Shown one piece after another: positions 17,969 to 26,851 of a stretch of 64,000 bases of DNA. The position numbers and the translations under genes are program-made. The notes under the pieces were generated by a model. It had not been told where the DNA came from, searched no databases, and saw only the letters and a list, made by a program, of their open reading frames with translations. Positions within the stretch are counted from its first letter, which is position 1. Every line of letters starts with the position of its first letter. Origin of the DNA: Desertifilum tharense IPPAS B-1220 (GTDB taxonomy: Bacteria > Cyanobacteriota > Cyanobacteriia > Cyanobacteriales > Desertifilaceae); assembly GCF_001746915.1 (NCBI RefSeq), contig NZ_MJGC01000043.1, positions 35,966 to 99,965 of the forward strand, in the 5' to 3' direction.

Positions 17969-19009
17969 GTGAATCAACCTCTAGAGATTGAGACGAGAAC
18001 TCAAAGTAAAGCAAGATTTAGCCTAGGAACGGGAGAATTTAAGGGCGTTTTCCTGGCGGGGGCATTGGCTGCGATCGCCATTCTGTTTCAACGCATCTTA
18101 AACCTAGAAAACCTCAGTCCGTTAATCGTTGCAATTCTACTCGGAACCCTCGTTCGCAATACAATTGGAATCTCCCCTGTTTTTCAACCGGGCATTCGCT
18201 TTTGCTTAAAACGAATTCTCCGATTAGCCATTATTTTATTAGGGTTGCGATTAAGTTTAACTGAAATTAGGGCGCTTGGAGGTGAAGGATTAGCGATTAT
18301 TGGGATAACTTTAATAAGTACCTTCTTTTTTACCTGTTGGCTGGGAAAACGATTGGGAATTAATGCTAAATTAACCCAGTTAATTGCAGCCGGAACCTCT
18401 ATTTGCGGGGCTTCGGCGGTAGTGGCGGCTAGCAGCGTTGTGGAGGGAACCGAAGAAGATACCGCGTATGCAGTAGCAATGGTAACGGCATTTGGAAGTT
18501 TAGCAATGCTACTTTATCCTATCTTGCCAAGTCTTCTAAATCTGACCCCCGAAGCTTTTGGAATTTGGTGCGGTGCATCTATTCATGAAGTTGCACAAGT
18601 TATTGCCTCAGCTTTTCAATATGGCAGCGTGAGTGGGGAATTGGCAACCATTTCTAAGTTGTCCAGAATTCTATTTTTGGCCCCGATGATGCTACTCTTG
18701 AATTTTATTTCTATTCAACCGACAGCAGCAAGTAAAAAGTTGAGCTTTAACCAGCTTCCGATTCCCTGGTTTGTTCTATTTTTCCTGCTTTTGGTAGTCT
18801 TTAACAGCTTCCAGTTGATTCCAATGCTAGTTAAGACAAGCTTGCTACAATTCAATGCTTTTCTGTTGACTGTATCCCTAGGTGCGATGGGACTAGAAAC
18901 GAACTTACATCGGATTCAGCAAGTTGGCATTACTCCAGTATATCTGGCGGGTGCGTCCTGGTTATTTCTGGCTGCGATCAGCTTAGGCTTAATTCAGTTA
19001 TTCTATTAA
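17969..19009 (+). CDS. YeiH-family putative sulfate exporter (UPF0324)
   Basis: 346 residues from a GTG preceded by GAGGAG. About ten hydrophobic spans predict an inner-membrane transporter. The motif AAGTSICGASAVVAAS near residue 147 and the stretch WCGASIHEVAQVIASAF near 209 are hallmarks of the YeiH/UPF0324 family, often annotated as sulfate exporters; the substrate is not well established. It converges on a TauE/SafE gene, with a single base between the two stop codons. Its place next to a possible sulfur-processing locus is suggestive only. Confidence 0.85.
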   Translation: MNQPLEIETRTQSKARFSLGTGEFKGVFLAGALAAIAILFQRILNLENLSPLIVAILLGTLVRNTIGISPVFQPGIRFCLKRILRLAIILLGLRLSLTEIRALGGEGLAIIGITLISTFFFTCWLGKRLGINAKLTQLIAAGTSICGASAVVAASSVVEGTEEDTAYAVAMVTAFGSLAMLLYPILPSLLNLTPEAFGIWCGASIHEVAQVIASAFQYGSVSGELATISKLSRILFLAPMMLLLNFISIQPTAASKKLSFNQLPIPWFVLFFLLLVVFNSFQLIPMLVKTSLLQFNAFLLTVSLGAMGLETNLHRIQQVGITPVYLAGASWLFLAAISLGLIQLFY

Positions 19010-19010
19010 G

Positions 19011-19733
19011 CTAGCCAACAAAACTCACCAGCGCGATCGCCATAAAGAAGATTAGCACCACATAGCGAAATAACTTCTCGCTGACACTACCAAATAAATA
19101 ATGCCCTAAACCAAGACCCAGTAGAAAAATAGGCATGAGTTGCAGAAAAGTCCAGAAAATTGCAGTTCCCAACAACCCGCCGAACCCATAGGTGATTAAA
19201 GCCACCAGTTGCGTTAAGCCAAAATAAGTAATGAAATTGGCGCGACTGGTGGAAACTGAGTGAGAACCAGAGAGGAAATAAAGGACAATGGGCGGCCCGC
19301 CAATGCCCGCAACTCCGGTTAAAATACCGCTAGCGATTCCCGTTCCTAAAGTTAGCGGTAATTGAGGTTTACCTGGGTATCGCTTACCCGTCAGTAGGAT
19401 CAGAGCAAATAAGAAGATCGTTGCAGCAATGAGTTTGCGGAGTAGGTCAGGCGCGATCGCAAGCAATATAAGCGTTCCGAGTGGTACAGTCAGACAAGCT
19501 GCGATCGCCATGACTAAAATTTCCCGCCATTGAGTGCGCGGTAACGACTGGGGGAGTAAGGGAATAGAGGCGGCGACTTCAAATAAAACGGCGATCGCCA
19601 CTGCTTGTTGAGGACTCCAGATTAAACTGAGAGTGGGCGCGATCGCCATCGCAGAACCGAAGCCGGAGAAGCCTCGGATCAAACCTGCGATCGCAACGGC
19701 GCTAGCGGCTAGTAGCCAGTGGTGAATATCCAT
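19011..19733 (-). CDS. TauE/SafE-family anion exporter
   Basis: 240 residues, about eight hydrophobic spans. The family repeat is visible: GLIRGFSGFGSAMAIAPTLSL at the N terminus and SGILTGVAGIGGPPIVLYFL at mid-protein, the two halves of the TauE/SafE (DUF81) fold. Members export sulfite, sulfoacetate or related organosulfur anions, but many have unknown substrates. The start codon sits directly beside a CTCAGCACT repeat. It may work with the sulfur-related genes at 21.5-35.5 kb; this is inference. Confidence 0.85.
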   Translation of the reverse strand: MDIHHWLLAASAVAIAGLIRGFSGFGSAMAIAPTLSLIWSPQQAVAIAVLFEVAASIPLLPQSLPRTQWREILVMAIAACLTVPLGTLILLAIAPDLLRKLIAATIFLFALILLTGKRYPGKPQLPLTLGTGIASGILTGVAGIGGPPIVLYFLSGSHSVSTSRANFITYFGLTQLVALITYGFGGLLGTAIFWTFLQLMPIFLLGLGLGHYLFGSVSEKLFRYVVLIFFMAIALVSFVG

Positions 19734-19738
19734 ACTTT

Positions 19739-19793
19739 AGTGCTGAGTAGAAAGTGCTGAGTGCTGAGTGGGGAAGAGGGTGGGGGGAAAGAG
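19739..19793. repeat. CTCAGCACT / C-rich compound repeat, inverted copy
   Basis: Copies of AGTGCTGAGTG followed by GGGGAAGAGGGTGGGGGGAAAG, the reverse complement of the element at 3061-3123. It begins six bases upstream of the TauE/SafE start codon, so it occupies that gene's leader or promoter. Confidence 0.85.
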
Positions 19794-19873
19794 TTAAGGT
19801 AGGTTGGGTTGACGCAGGAAACCCAACACCCACAAGGGATTGATGGGTTTTGGGGGAAGGACTTTCACCCGCT

Positions 19874-20054
19874 GGGAACTTAAGTTCCCGGCTGATAGCT
19901 TAAGTCCATTAAAATGGACTGAAATCCTTGTTTTATAAGCTTTTAGTCTTCTGAAGAGGGCTTTTCTGTGGTTGGTTATCTCGCCTAGTGCCAGAAACCG
20001 GGTTTCTCAATGAAAAACTAAGGGTTTGTTAAATTGGTAAGAAACCTGGTTTCT
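19874..20054. repeat. Cluster of short palindromic repeats
   Basis: Four perfect hairpins in 180 bases: GGGAACTTAAGTTCCC (19874-19889); AGTCCATT-AA-AATGGACT (19903-19920); AGAAACC-G-GGTTTCT (19993-20007); AGAAACC-T-GGTTTCT (20040-20054). The last two are copies of one motif common in intergenic DNA of filamentous cyanobacteria. No gene is supported in the 500-base spacer 19734-20235; a 60-codon frame at 20034-20216 has no protein character. Confidence 0.75.
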
Positions 20055-20155
20055 CAGGTTCTGAGAATGGTGCAAGATAGGAGTCTACTTACCGCTGCGT
20101 CGCATATCTTTGTAGCGTATTTGTCTTTCGGGTTTCTGCGTGACTTTGGGGTTAA

Positions 20156-20195
20156 CAGCAAAAAAGTAGGGGTGTTTAGGATACCCCTTTTGCTG
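20156..20195 (-). terminator. Terminator hairpin downstream of mrp
   Basis: Inner stem AGGGGT (20168-20173) with ACCCCT (20183-20188), outer stem CAGCAAAA (20156-20163) with TTTTGCTG (20188-20195). Read on the minus strand, the inner hairpin is followed by a run of six T. It lies about 40 bases beyond the mrp stop codon, the right place to end that transcript. Confidence 0.65.
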
Positions 20196-20235
20196 ATATG
20201 GGAGTGGGAGAGTTAGCAAACAATGGGGTTTTGAC

Positions 20236-21333
20236 TTAGCACTTTGCGATTGGGTCTGCAACTGCTAAGTTAGGCTTGAAGGTATGATTGAGAGCGATCG
20301 CAATTTGTTGGAAGACTTGGGATAAAACCGCATCGGGTTGAACAATGGGGAGGGGTTGTCCGCTGTCGCCGCCTTCGCAGATGCGCGGATCGAGGGGAAC
20401 TTGTCCTAAAATAGGAACCTGTAACTCTGCGGCTAGCTTTTCGGTACCGCCTTCGCCGAAAATGGGAGTGCGATCGCCACAGCACTTGCAGATGAGATAA
20501 CTCATATTTTCAATTAAACCTAGCACGGGCACCCCCACTTGGCGAAATAGGTGAATGCCGCGTCGGACATCGGAAATGGCAACCTGCTGGGGTGTTGTCA
20601 CCACGATCGCGCCGCAGATTGGGCTTTCTTGGACAATGGTAATTTGAGCATCGCCCGTACCGGGGGGTAAGTCAATCAGCAGATAGTCTAATTCTCCCCA
20701 GTCCACCTCATGAATAAATTGTGTCAGAATCTTATGTAACACTGGGCCGCGCCATGCCAGGGGGCGATCGAGTTCTGCCAATAAACCCACAGACATCACC
20801 TTCACCCCACAGGCTTCTAAGGGAGAAAACCGCTGTCCGTTGGGGGTTTCCTTCACCTCAATGTTGGATTGTCCTAAACCTAACATTTGCGGGACATTGG
20901 GGCCATAGATATCGGCATCCAATAGCCCCACCTTAGCGCCTGTGAGGGTGAGAGCGATCGCCAAATTCACCGCCGTTGTAGACTTCCCAACGCCTCCCTT
21001 ACCGCTAGAAATAGCCAGGGTTGTTCGTACCCCAGGAATAGTACAGAGTTGCACATAGGCTTTTTTGCACCAGGGTAAACCGTTTAAGGCTTGCTGCGCT
21101 TCGGCTTGTAAGTGATGCTGGTGTTTGCCAATGTACAGGCGCAGATACACATAGTCATCCACAACCCGCAGATTCCGCACCATCCCCAAACTGACGATAT
21201 TATTTTGCAAGGTGGGTTCCATCACCTGTTTCAGGCGTTGGGTGGCTTCCTGAATGCGGAGAGTGGCTTGCGGATCGTTTTCCGGGGGAGTCTCATAACT
21301 GGGGCGAACAAACGGCGACTGATGGTTAGACAT
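20236..21333 (-). CDS. mrp: Mrp/NBP35-type iron-sulfur carrier ATPase
   Basis: 365 residues from the ATG at 21333; a frame reaching 21387 adds a non-conserved tail. An N-terminal MIP18-like domain (about residues 25-95) is followed by a deviant Walker A SSGKGGVGKSTTAVN, a DADIYGPNVP switch, LIDLPPGTGDAQ and a C-terminal CxxC (CKCC in YLICKCCGDRTPIFGEGG). Such proteins bind and hand over 4Fe-4S clusters in the cytoplasm. The neighbouring HEAT-ferredoxin-flavoprotein operon contains iron-sulfur clients, but no direct link is proven. It ends IAKC, as does the HEAT protein next door. Confidence 0.93.
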   Translation of the reverse strand: MSNHQSPFVRPSYETPPENDPQATLRIQEATQRLKQVMEPTLQNNIVSLGMVRNLRVVDDYVYLRLYIGKHQHHLQAEAQQALNGLPWCKKAYVQLCTIPGVRTTLAISSGKGGVGKSTTAVNLAIALTLTGAKVGLLDADIYGPNVPQMLGLGQSNIEVKETPNGQRFSPLEACGVKVMSVGLLAELDRPLAWRGPVLHKILTQFIHEVDWGELDYLLIDLPPGTGDAQITIVQESPICGAIVVTTPQQVAISDVRRGIHLFRQVGVPVLGLIENMSYLICKCCGDRTPIFGEGGTEKLAAELQVPILGQVPLDPRICEGGDSGQPLPIVQPDAVLSQVFQQIAIALNHTFKPNLAVADPIAKC

Positions 21334-21456
21334 TTTCGATTTTGGAGATATAGCTGTAGCCGTAACGGTTAAGACAAGCTGAACCACTAAAACAATTAAC
21401 CTGACTGGTTTACGAAACTCAGCACACTGCTACGCACCAAGCTAAAGCAACACCAC

Positions 21457-21503
21457 TTTCTACTCAGCACTCAGCACTCAGCACTTAAAAAAGACTCAGC
21501 ACT
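21457..21503. repeat. CTCAGCACT array overlapping the end of the HEAT gene
   Basis: CTCAGCA(CT) units at 21463-21484 and again at 21495-21503. The last unit runs into the 3' end of the HEAT-repeat gene, so the repeat supplies its stop codon and final Lys-Cys codons. Same family as at 3061 and 22764. Confidence 0.75.
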
Positions 21504-22464
21504 TCGCTATAGCGTCTTGCAGTTTCTGGATGGCGCGTTGGGAGAAGATGCGGACATCCATATCTGGATCGTCTAGGGTTTGTTGCAAAGCATTCAGAAC
21601 CGTGGGGTTGCCCAAATTGCCTAGTGCAACGGCTGCATCTCGACGCACATCCGAATATTCATCAGAAAGCGCCATCACCATTGCGGGTAAAACGCTATCA
21701 TCTGCACCCTTTTGTAAGGCTTGGGCGGCGAATTTGCGAACCTGCCAATGTTCGTCTTTTAGGGCTTTGCCTAATGCGGGAATGGCGGTGGGGGAGGCGT
21801 GGAGGGCGAGAGACTGGGCGGCATTACGGCGTACTTGCCAGTCTGCATCGGTTGTCAGGGCTTCGCACAGACAGGAGACAACGTTATCATCCAGTAAGTG
21901 ACCGAGGGTAAGGGTAGTGGCGCGACGAACGGATGCGTCTGGATCGGACATGAGGGCGATCGCATCTGGAGAGCGTACCACCTGGTTGAGATAGCGCAAA
22001 GTGGTAACGGCGGCTTCTCGCAATTCCGGTTCGGGCGACTCAAAGAAGGGGAGAACGTAGGGTAACGCTTGGGCGTCATGAATCTTGCGAAGCAATACCA
22101 AGACGTTAAGCTGCGTCTGTAAGTTATCTCGCTGCAAAGCATCTAGGAGTTTGAGTAAGTCATCGGGGGCGACTAACTCCTTGAGGGCGGATAGGGCTTC
22201 TTCTCGGACTTCGGGATGGGGCGAACCCAAACAATCGAGTAAGGGAGGAACCGCGATAGGATTGGTAAATTCCCAAAGGGTGGTAATGGCAATCTTTTGC
22301 ACGGCGGGGCTTTCATCGTTCAAAGCTTCGATTAAAAGACCAACCGCCTCCTCGTTCCCTAGATGTTGTATAGTCTTGACTGCGACTAGGCGATCGCTAA
22401 CTTCTGGCGATCGCAACATTTCAGCCCACGGTTGCAATTCTGGATCGAGATCGTCTAAATACAT
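21496..22464 (-). CDS. HEAT-repeat protein (PBS-lyase-like repeats)
   Basis: 322 residues made of about nine helical repeats of roughly 31 residues, each with the pattern D-x-D-x-x-V-R-x-x-A-A-x-x-L-G (for example PDASVRRATTLTLGHL and EYSDVRRDAAVALGNLG). This is a HEAT/armadillo-like solenoid without a catalytic domain. It may bind a partner protein. It starts 14 bases after the ferredoxin stop, on the same strand, and is probably the third gene of the flavoprotein-ferredoxin operon. A chaperone or docking role for that redox pair is inferred. Phycobilin lyase subunits use similar repeats, so a lyase-like role is an alternative. Confidence 0.87.
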   Translation of the reverse strand: MYLDDLDPELQPWAEMLRSPEVSDRLVAVKTIQHLGNEEAVGLLIEALNDESPAVQKIAITTLWEFTNPIAVPPLLDCLGSPHPEVREEALSALKELVAPDDLLKLLDALQRDNLQTQLNVLVLLRKIHDAQALPYVLPFFESPEPELREAAVTTLRYLNQVVRSPDAIALMSDPDASVRRATTLTLGHLLDDNVVSCLCEALTTDADWQVRRNAAQSLALHASPTAIPALGKALKDEHWQVRKFAAQALQKGADDSVLPAMVMALSDEYSDVRRDAAVALGNLGNPTVLNALQQTLDDPDMDVRIFSQRAIQKLQDAIAKC

Positions 22465-22478
22465 ACCTATTCACTCCA

Positions 22479-22706
22479 CTATCGCAACAAAAAGGGAATC
22501 TGTACCGTAATGGCATTGGTTGGACATTCCTTTTCACAAGGCAAACAGAACCAACACTCGTCATACTTCATATAGGCTTTCCCCGTCTCTGGGTTCTTCG
22601 CCAACACATCCAACGGACACACTTCAATACAAGCGGTACATTTCTCTAAACACTTTGACTCATCCACAATTACGGGTACATCCACCCGTTGCATCGCTAA
22701 GGCCAT
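22479..22706 (-). CDS. Two-cluster 4Fe-4S ferredoxin (AprB-like)
   Basis: 75 residues from the ATG at 22706, which has AAAGGAG at good spacing; a longer frame to 22754 is not needed. Two cluster motifs are present: CLEKCTACIEVCP (first Cys pair spaced by three) and CWFCLPCEKECP. The length and order resemble the small iron-sulfur subunit that pairs with AprA-type flavoproteins. It follows the flavoprotein gene on the same strand by about 190 bases of repeats and precedes the HEAT gene by 14 bases. It probably passes electrons to or from that flavoprotein. Cytoplasmic. Confidence 0.9.
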   Translation of the reverse strand: MALAMQRVDVPVIVDESKCLEKCTACIEVCPLDVLAKNPETGKAYMKYDECWFCLPCEKECPTNAITVQIPFLLR

Positions 22707-22763
22707 TGGCTTTGCTCCTTTTATAGCTGTAAAAGTACCCATTGCATCAAACAATAAACCTCA

Positions 22764-22893
22764 CTCAGCACTCAGTCTGTGTAGGCTATTGCGGGTGTGG
22801 AGAAATCCGATCAAATAATAAACCTCACTCAGCACTCTTTTTCCCCCCACCTCCCCATCCCCCCATCCCCCCATCCTCTTCCCCACTCAGCAC
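22764..22893. repeat. Duplicated AATAAACCTCACTCAGCACT block and C-rich tract
   Basis: The words AATAAACCTCACTCAGCACT occur twice (from about 22750 and 22817), followed by a run of CCCCCATCC units and a further CTCAGCACT. The element fills the spacer between the flavoprotein and ferredoxin genes of one operon, so it may lie within the transcript. Confidence 0.85.
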
Positions 22894-24597
22894 TCACCGC
22901 ACTGCTACGTCGTATACTTCCCGTTCGATATCCACATCCACGACATAGGGTTCAACGGGACGCTTAAATAACTCCATGTCCCCTACTTCGTTCTTCTTCA
23001 AGTTGACGTGACAGAACCATTCCTCGTTATTCTTTTCCGGGTAGTCTACGCGATAGTGATACAGTCCCCAGCGGCTTTCCTTGCGGTATAGGGAAGCCTT
23101 CGCCGCCATTTCTGCACAATCTCGGATAAAATGCACTTCCATACAGCGCATCAACTCATGCGGATCGCGGGCCCCCATTAAATCCAGGGTTTCGTTATAG
23201 CGTTCAAAATGCCGCAAGCCAATTTCCATCTTGTGGTCTACTTTAGGCGGCTGCAAATAGTCATTCACCAAACGGCGCAGCTTATATTCCACCTGGGTAT
23301 GGGGAATACCATCGGGTTGACTCAAGGGGCGATAAATTCGGGCTTTTTCGGCTTCTAACCAATCTGCATCCGGTTCCACATGGTCTAAGGCTTGCACATA
23401 ATCAATCGCATTGACCCCTGCCAAGCGTCCAAACACAAACGCGCCAATCATATAATTGTGGGGAACGCTGGCCATGTCTCCGGCTGCATAGAGTCCCGGT
23501 ATGGTTGTTTGAGCATTTTCATCCACCCAAACCCCAGAGGCGCTATGGCCGCTACATAAGCCAATTTCCGAGATATTCATCTCTACGCCCTGCGTCCGGT
23601 AGTTTTCTTGGCGGTTGGCGTGGAAGCGTTCCCGGCTGGGGCGTTCGTTATCCCAGAGGATTTTTTCAATCTCAGAAATGGTATCCTCATCCAGATGCGT
23701 CATTTTTAGCTGAACGGGCCCCTTACCGGAGTTTAACTCTTTCCAAACTTCCAGCATCATTTGTCCGCTCCAATAGTCGCAACTAATGAAACGGTGTCCT
23801 TCTGCGTTGGCGGTATAAGCCCCAAAGGGACTAGCAACGTAGGCGCAAGCCGGGCCGTTGTAATCTTTAATCAGGGGATTGATTTGGAAGCATTCAATAT
23901 TAGTGAGTTCTGCCCCTGCGTGGTAGGCCATTGAGTAACCGTCGCCCGCATTGGTGGGGTTCTCGTAGGTGCCGTAGAGATAGCCGGATGCGGGTAAACC
24001 CAAACGCCCGCAAGCCCCCGTACAGAGGATGACAGCTTTGGCTTGGATGATGACAAAATCGCCGCTACGGACATCAAACCCAACTGCACCAATAGCCCGC
24101 CCCTGTTTGACCATCACCCGTGTCGCCATAACGCGATTCGTGACTCTAGCTTTGTGGCGCTTGACTTGGCGCGATAAAATCTTTTTCAGGTCTTTCCCTT
24201 CGGGCATGGGTAAGACATATTTACCCACCCGATGCACTTGTTTAAGGTCGTAGTTGCCTTCGCGGTCTTTTTGGAATTTTACGCCCCAACTTTCTAATTC
24301 TTGGATGACTTCAAATCCCAGTTTGCCCGTTTGATACACGGCTTTTTGGTTGAGAATGCCATCGTTGGAAATTGTGATTTCTCGGACATATTGTTCGGGG
24401 GTTGAATTTCCCGGAATTACGGCGGTATTCACGCCATCCATACCCATTGCGATCGCACCGCTGCGGCGAATATTGGCTTTTTCTAAAACCAAGACATCGG
24501 CTTCTGGATTTGCTTGTTTTGCTTTAATGGCCGCCATCGTTCCGGCCGTCCCCCCACCAATTACGAGAACATCAGTTTGAAGCCACTGAGTTTCCAC
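22894..24597 (-). CDS. AprA/FrdA-like FAD-binding oxidoreductase
   Basis: 567 residues from the GTG at 24597; a TTG at 24603 abuts the AGAGAGG ribosome site and is less likely. FAD motif VIGGGTAGTMAAIKA near residue 12. EKANIRRSGAIAMGMDG near residue 40 resembles adenylylsulfate reductase alpha subunits more than succinate dehydrogenases. The second FAD block is TTIPGLYAAGDMASVP with GRLAG, near residue 365, and the C-terminal capping helical domain is present. With the adjacent 4Fe-4S ferredoxin it forms an AprAB-like pair. No Sat, Dsr or Qmo genes accompany it, so classical APS reduction is unlikely. The substrate is probably what the nearby ABC importer brings in. Confidence 0.88.
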   Translation of the reverse strand: METQWLQTDVLVIGGGTAGTMAAIKAKQANPEADVLVLEKANIRRSGAIAMGMDGVNTAVIPGNSTPEQYVREITISNDGILNQKAVYQTGKLGFEVIQELESWGVKFQKDREGNYDLKQVHRVGKYVLPMPEGKDLKKILSRQVKRHKARVTNRVMATRVMVKQGRAIGAVGFDVRSGDFVIIQAKAVILCTGACGRLGLPASGYLYGTYENPTNAGDGYSMAYHAGAELTNIECFQINPLIKDYNGPACAYVASPFGAYTANAEGHRFISCDYWSGQMMLEVWKELNSGKGPVQLKMTHLDEDTISEIEKILWDNERPSRERFHANRQENYRTQGVEMNISEIGLCSGHSASGVWVDENAQTTIPGLYAAGDMASVPHNYMIGAFVFGRLAGVNAIDYVQALDHVEPDADWLEAEKARIYRPLSQPDGIPHTQVEYKLRRLVNDYLQPPKVDHKMEIGLRHFERYNETLDLMGARDPHELMRCMEVHFIRDCAEMAAKASLYRKESRWGLYHYRVDYPEKNNEEWFCHVNLKKNEVGDMELFKRPVEPYVVDVDIEREVYDVAVR

Positions 24598-24603
24598 AAA
24601 CAA

Positions 24604-24853
24604 CCTCTCTATTTATCAAGAATGCCAGAGTCTTAAATCCAAAAATCAGGATTGTTGTTTTGCGCTTGATTTTTGTTGACTGACTCGATGATAAGAGATT
24701 ACGAAAGAGCTATCAATCTAATTTGTATCCAGCAATACTGTTTGACCATCTCGTTTTTTTATAAACCTATAAAAGAGTTTGATGGATTCGCAATTGAGCT
24801 TATTATTAAATTAGGCTGAACGGTGAATTTTAAGTAAAAACCGGGAATTAAAA
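24604..24853. promoter_or_regulatory. Divergent promoter region with a LysR-type candidate site
   Basis: An AT-rich, gene-free 250-base region lies between the divergent flavoprotein operon and the LysR-fusion gene. TTATAAACCTATAA (24759-24772) is an inverted repeat with 5-base arms, close to the T-N11-A form used by LysR proteins. It is a candidate operator; its location about 80 bases before the regulator start fits autoregulation plus divergent control. Confidence 0.45.
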
Positions 24854-26851
24854 ATGGAAATCTATCAAGTTAAAGTATTTTTAGAAGTTGCTAAATGCTT
24901 GAGTTTTACAGAAGCAGCAGACACCTTAAATTTGACCCAGCCTGCGGTGAGTGCCAAGATTAAATCGTTAGAAACGGAACTGGGAACGCCATTGTTTTAT
25001 CGCTTGGGGCGAAAAGTTCAACTAACGAGAGTGGGAGAATATTTAAAGCAGGAAGGGCAAAGTTTAATTCATTTAGAGAATCGACTCATTCAAGAAATTG
25101 AAGAAATCAAACAGGGAAAACAAGGCAATTTAAGGTTAGGAACAACTCCAGGATTAGCCGATGGTTGGCTTCCTGATGTGTTGTTCAAGTATCGCCGTCA
25201 ATATCCTGACAATCAAACGCAGTGCCTTCGCTTTGACTCCACTGAGGCTTTATATCGTGCGATTATTGAGGGTCATATTGATGCTGGAATTGCCGATATT
25301 AGCTTTTCAGAGTTTCATGAAGTCAGCGCGATCGCCATCGACTCGATCCACTATGGTTTAATGGTTTCTGCCCATTCTCCTCTAGCCGAACAGCCTTCGG
25401 TGAGTTTAAGACAATTGCAGCACGAACCGTGGGTTCTCCTCCCGGAAGGAACGCCTAGCCGCTTAGTCTTTGAAACTCGTCTTGCGGAACTGGGATTATC
25501 TTTAACTGACTTTACTCAAGTTGAGATTGTTGATTCTTTGAGTTTGATGCGAACCTATGTCACCCAAGGCGGATATATCGGTTTTGGATCTAACTTTGAG
25601 TTTTTAACCGAGCGACAATATGGGATGCTAAAAACCATCCCGATTGAAGAGTTTTCCCTGAAAGCGAGTTTATTTTTGCTGTTGCCCAAACGCTTAAGTC
25701 AGGCGGCAGATGAGTGCAAATCTTGCCGTCATTCTGCTCAAGCGATTAAGTCAGAACCGATTCAAAAGTTTATTGCCTTAGTGCAATCCGAACCTTCGGA
25801 ACTTAAGGTTCAAGAAACGCCATCTCTGAAGCCCGTTGTCTTACAATCTCCTAGCTTTTTAATTCGTCCGAATTCCCCCCAGCGCCCGGAAACCCTAACT
25901 TTAACCATTGGCACGCAAAATTGGACCGTGCAGACAATTACCGCAGGTCTAGTGATGCAAAGATTAGGGTTATTAGAGCATTTCTTGCCCAAAGAAGGGG
26001 CGTATAGTGGGGTGCAATACCAAATCCAATGGCGCGATTTTTATTCGGGTGCGCCGATTGTGGAGGGATTGCGATCGCACGAACTCGATATTGGTATCCT
26101 AGGCGATTATCCCCTATTACTGAGCGCCCTACCCGAAGCCCAAACCAGCAAAACGCGGTTAATTAGCTTTATTGCTAGCAATCCTGATGGTTCTGGGAAT
26201 GCTGTCATTGTCCCCCAAACCTCCCGTTTGAGCAGTATTGAGGATTTACGCGGGCGGGCGATCGCGGTACCCTTTAGCTCATCGGCGCATGGGATGGTGG
26301 TGCGATCGCTCCACGAAGCCAACTTACTCGCAGAGGTAACGCTAGCCTCCATCCAAGACTTGAGTATTAAAGGCATTACCCAATCCCAATCTACTCAAGT
26401 CGATGGTTACGCCCACTTTGCCCCCTTCCACGAAATTGCTCGCCAAGGGGGGAAATTTAAACGCCTCTTTGATGGCAATATGAGCGGCTTACCTGCCTTT
26501 CACGGCGTTGTCGTACAAGAAGAATTTGCCGAACGCCATCCCGATTTAGTGGTTGCTTATCTCAAAGCCTTACTCGCCGCCCAATATTGGTATGCCACAA
26601 CCCCATCAGCCCCAGAACTGATTAGCCAGTGGATTAAGCTAGATGCCGGGATGATTGCCCAATTTTTAGCCGGAACTTACACCCAGGGGCAGATTGGGCA
26701 ATATTTCTTAGAAACTCAAATTCGCCAAGATTGGATCGAGTATCATATCGATCGGCTCAAAGGGGTAACGGGGAACGAACCCTTAAGTCAAATCGATTTG
26801 AGTCGCTGGATGCAACCGGAATTTCTCCAAACTGCCCAAGCCTCGGTTTAG
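24854..26851 (+). CDS. LysR-type regulator fused to an ABC-type solute-binding domain
   Basis: 665 residues, about twice a normal LysR protein. The N-terminal winged helix reads AKCLSFTEAADTLNLTQPAV, then a normal LysR effector domain runs to about residue 295. After a Pro/Ser-rich linker (about 310-345) comes a second binding domain (about 346-640) of the NMT1/SsuA type. It shares many blocks with the transport lipoprotein at 28630-30129: IGTQ, DIGILGDYP versus DIGLMGDFP, SGNAV/AGNAV, DLRG, SAHGM/AAHGM, HGVVV/HGIVV and VVAYLKA. It has no signal peptide, so it would sense ligand in the cytoplasm. Its stop overlaps the ATPase gene stop tail to tail. Likely regulator of the whole locus. Confidence 0.9.
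   Translation: MEIYQVKVFLEVAKCLSFTEAADTLNLTQPAVSAKIKSLETELGTPLFYRLGRKVQLTRVGEYLKQEGQSLIHLENRLIQEIEEIKQGKQGNLRLGTTPGLADGWLPDVLFKYRRQYPDNQTQCLRFDSTEALYRAIIEGHIDAGIADISFSEFHEVSAIAIDSIHYGLMVSAHSPLAEQPSVSLRQLQHEPWVLLPEGTPSRLVFETRLAELGLSLTDFTQVEIVDSLSLMRTYVTQGGYIGFGSNFEFLTERQYGMLKTIPIEEFSLKASLFLLLPKRLSQAADECKSCRHSAQAIKSEPIQKFIALVQSEPSELKVQETPSLKPVVLQSPSFLIRPNSPQRPETLTLTIGTQNWTVQTITAGLVMQRLGLLEHFLPKEGAYSGVQYQIQWRDFYSGAPIVEGLRSHELDIGILGDYPLLLSALPEAQTSKTRLISFIASNPDGSGNAVIVPQTSRLSSIEDLRGRAIAVPFSSSAHGMVVRSLHEANLLAEVTLASIQDLSIKGITQSQSTQVDGYAHFAPFHEIARQGGKFKRLFDGNMSGLPAFHGVVVQEEFAERHPDLVVAYLKALLAAQYWYATTPSAPELISQWIKLDAGMIAQFLAGTYTQGQIGQYFLETQIRQDWIEYHIDRLKGVTGNEPLSQIDLSRWMQPEFLQTAQASV

Noticed and set aside
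20034..20216. 60-codon open frame between TauE/SafE and mrp
   Set aside because: It crosses hairpin repeats and the mrp terminator and has no protein signature or ribosome site.
20236..22464. Mrp and the HEAT protein both end in Ile-Ala-Lys-Cys
   Set aside because: The HEAT end is partly coded by a CTCAGCACT repeat; the mrp case is too short to separate from chance, so I treat it as coincidence.
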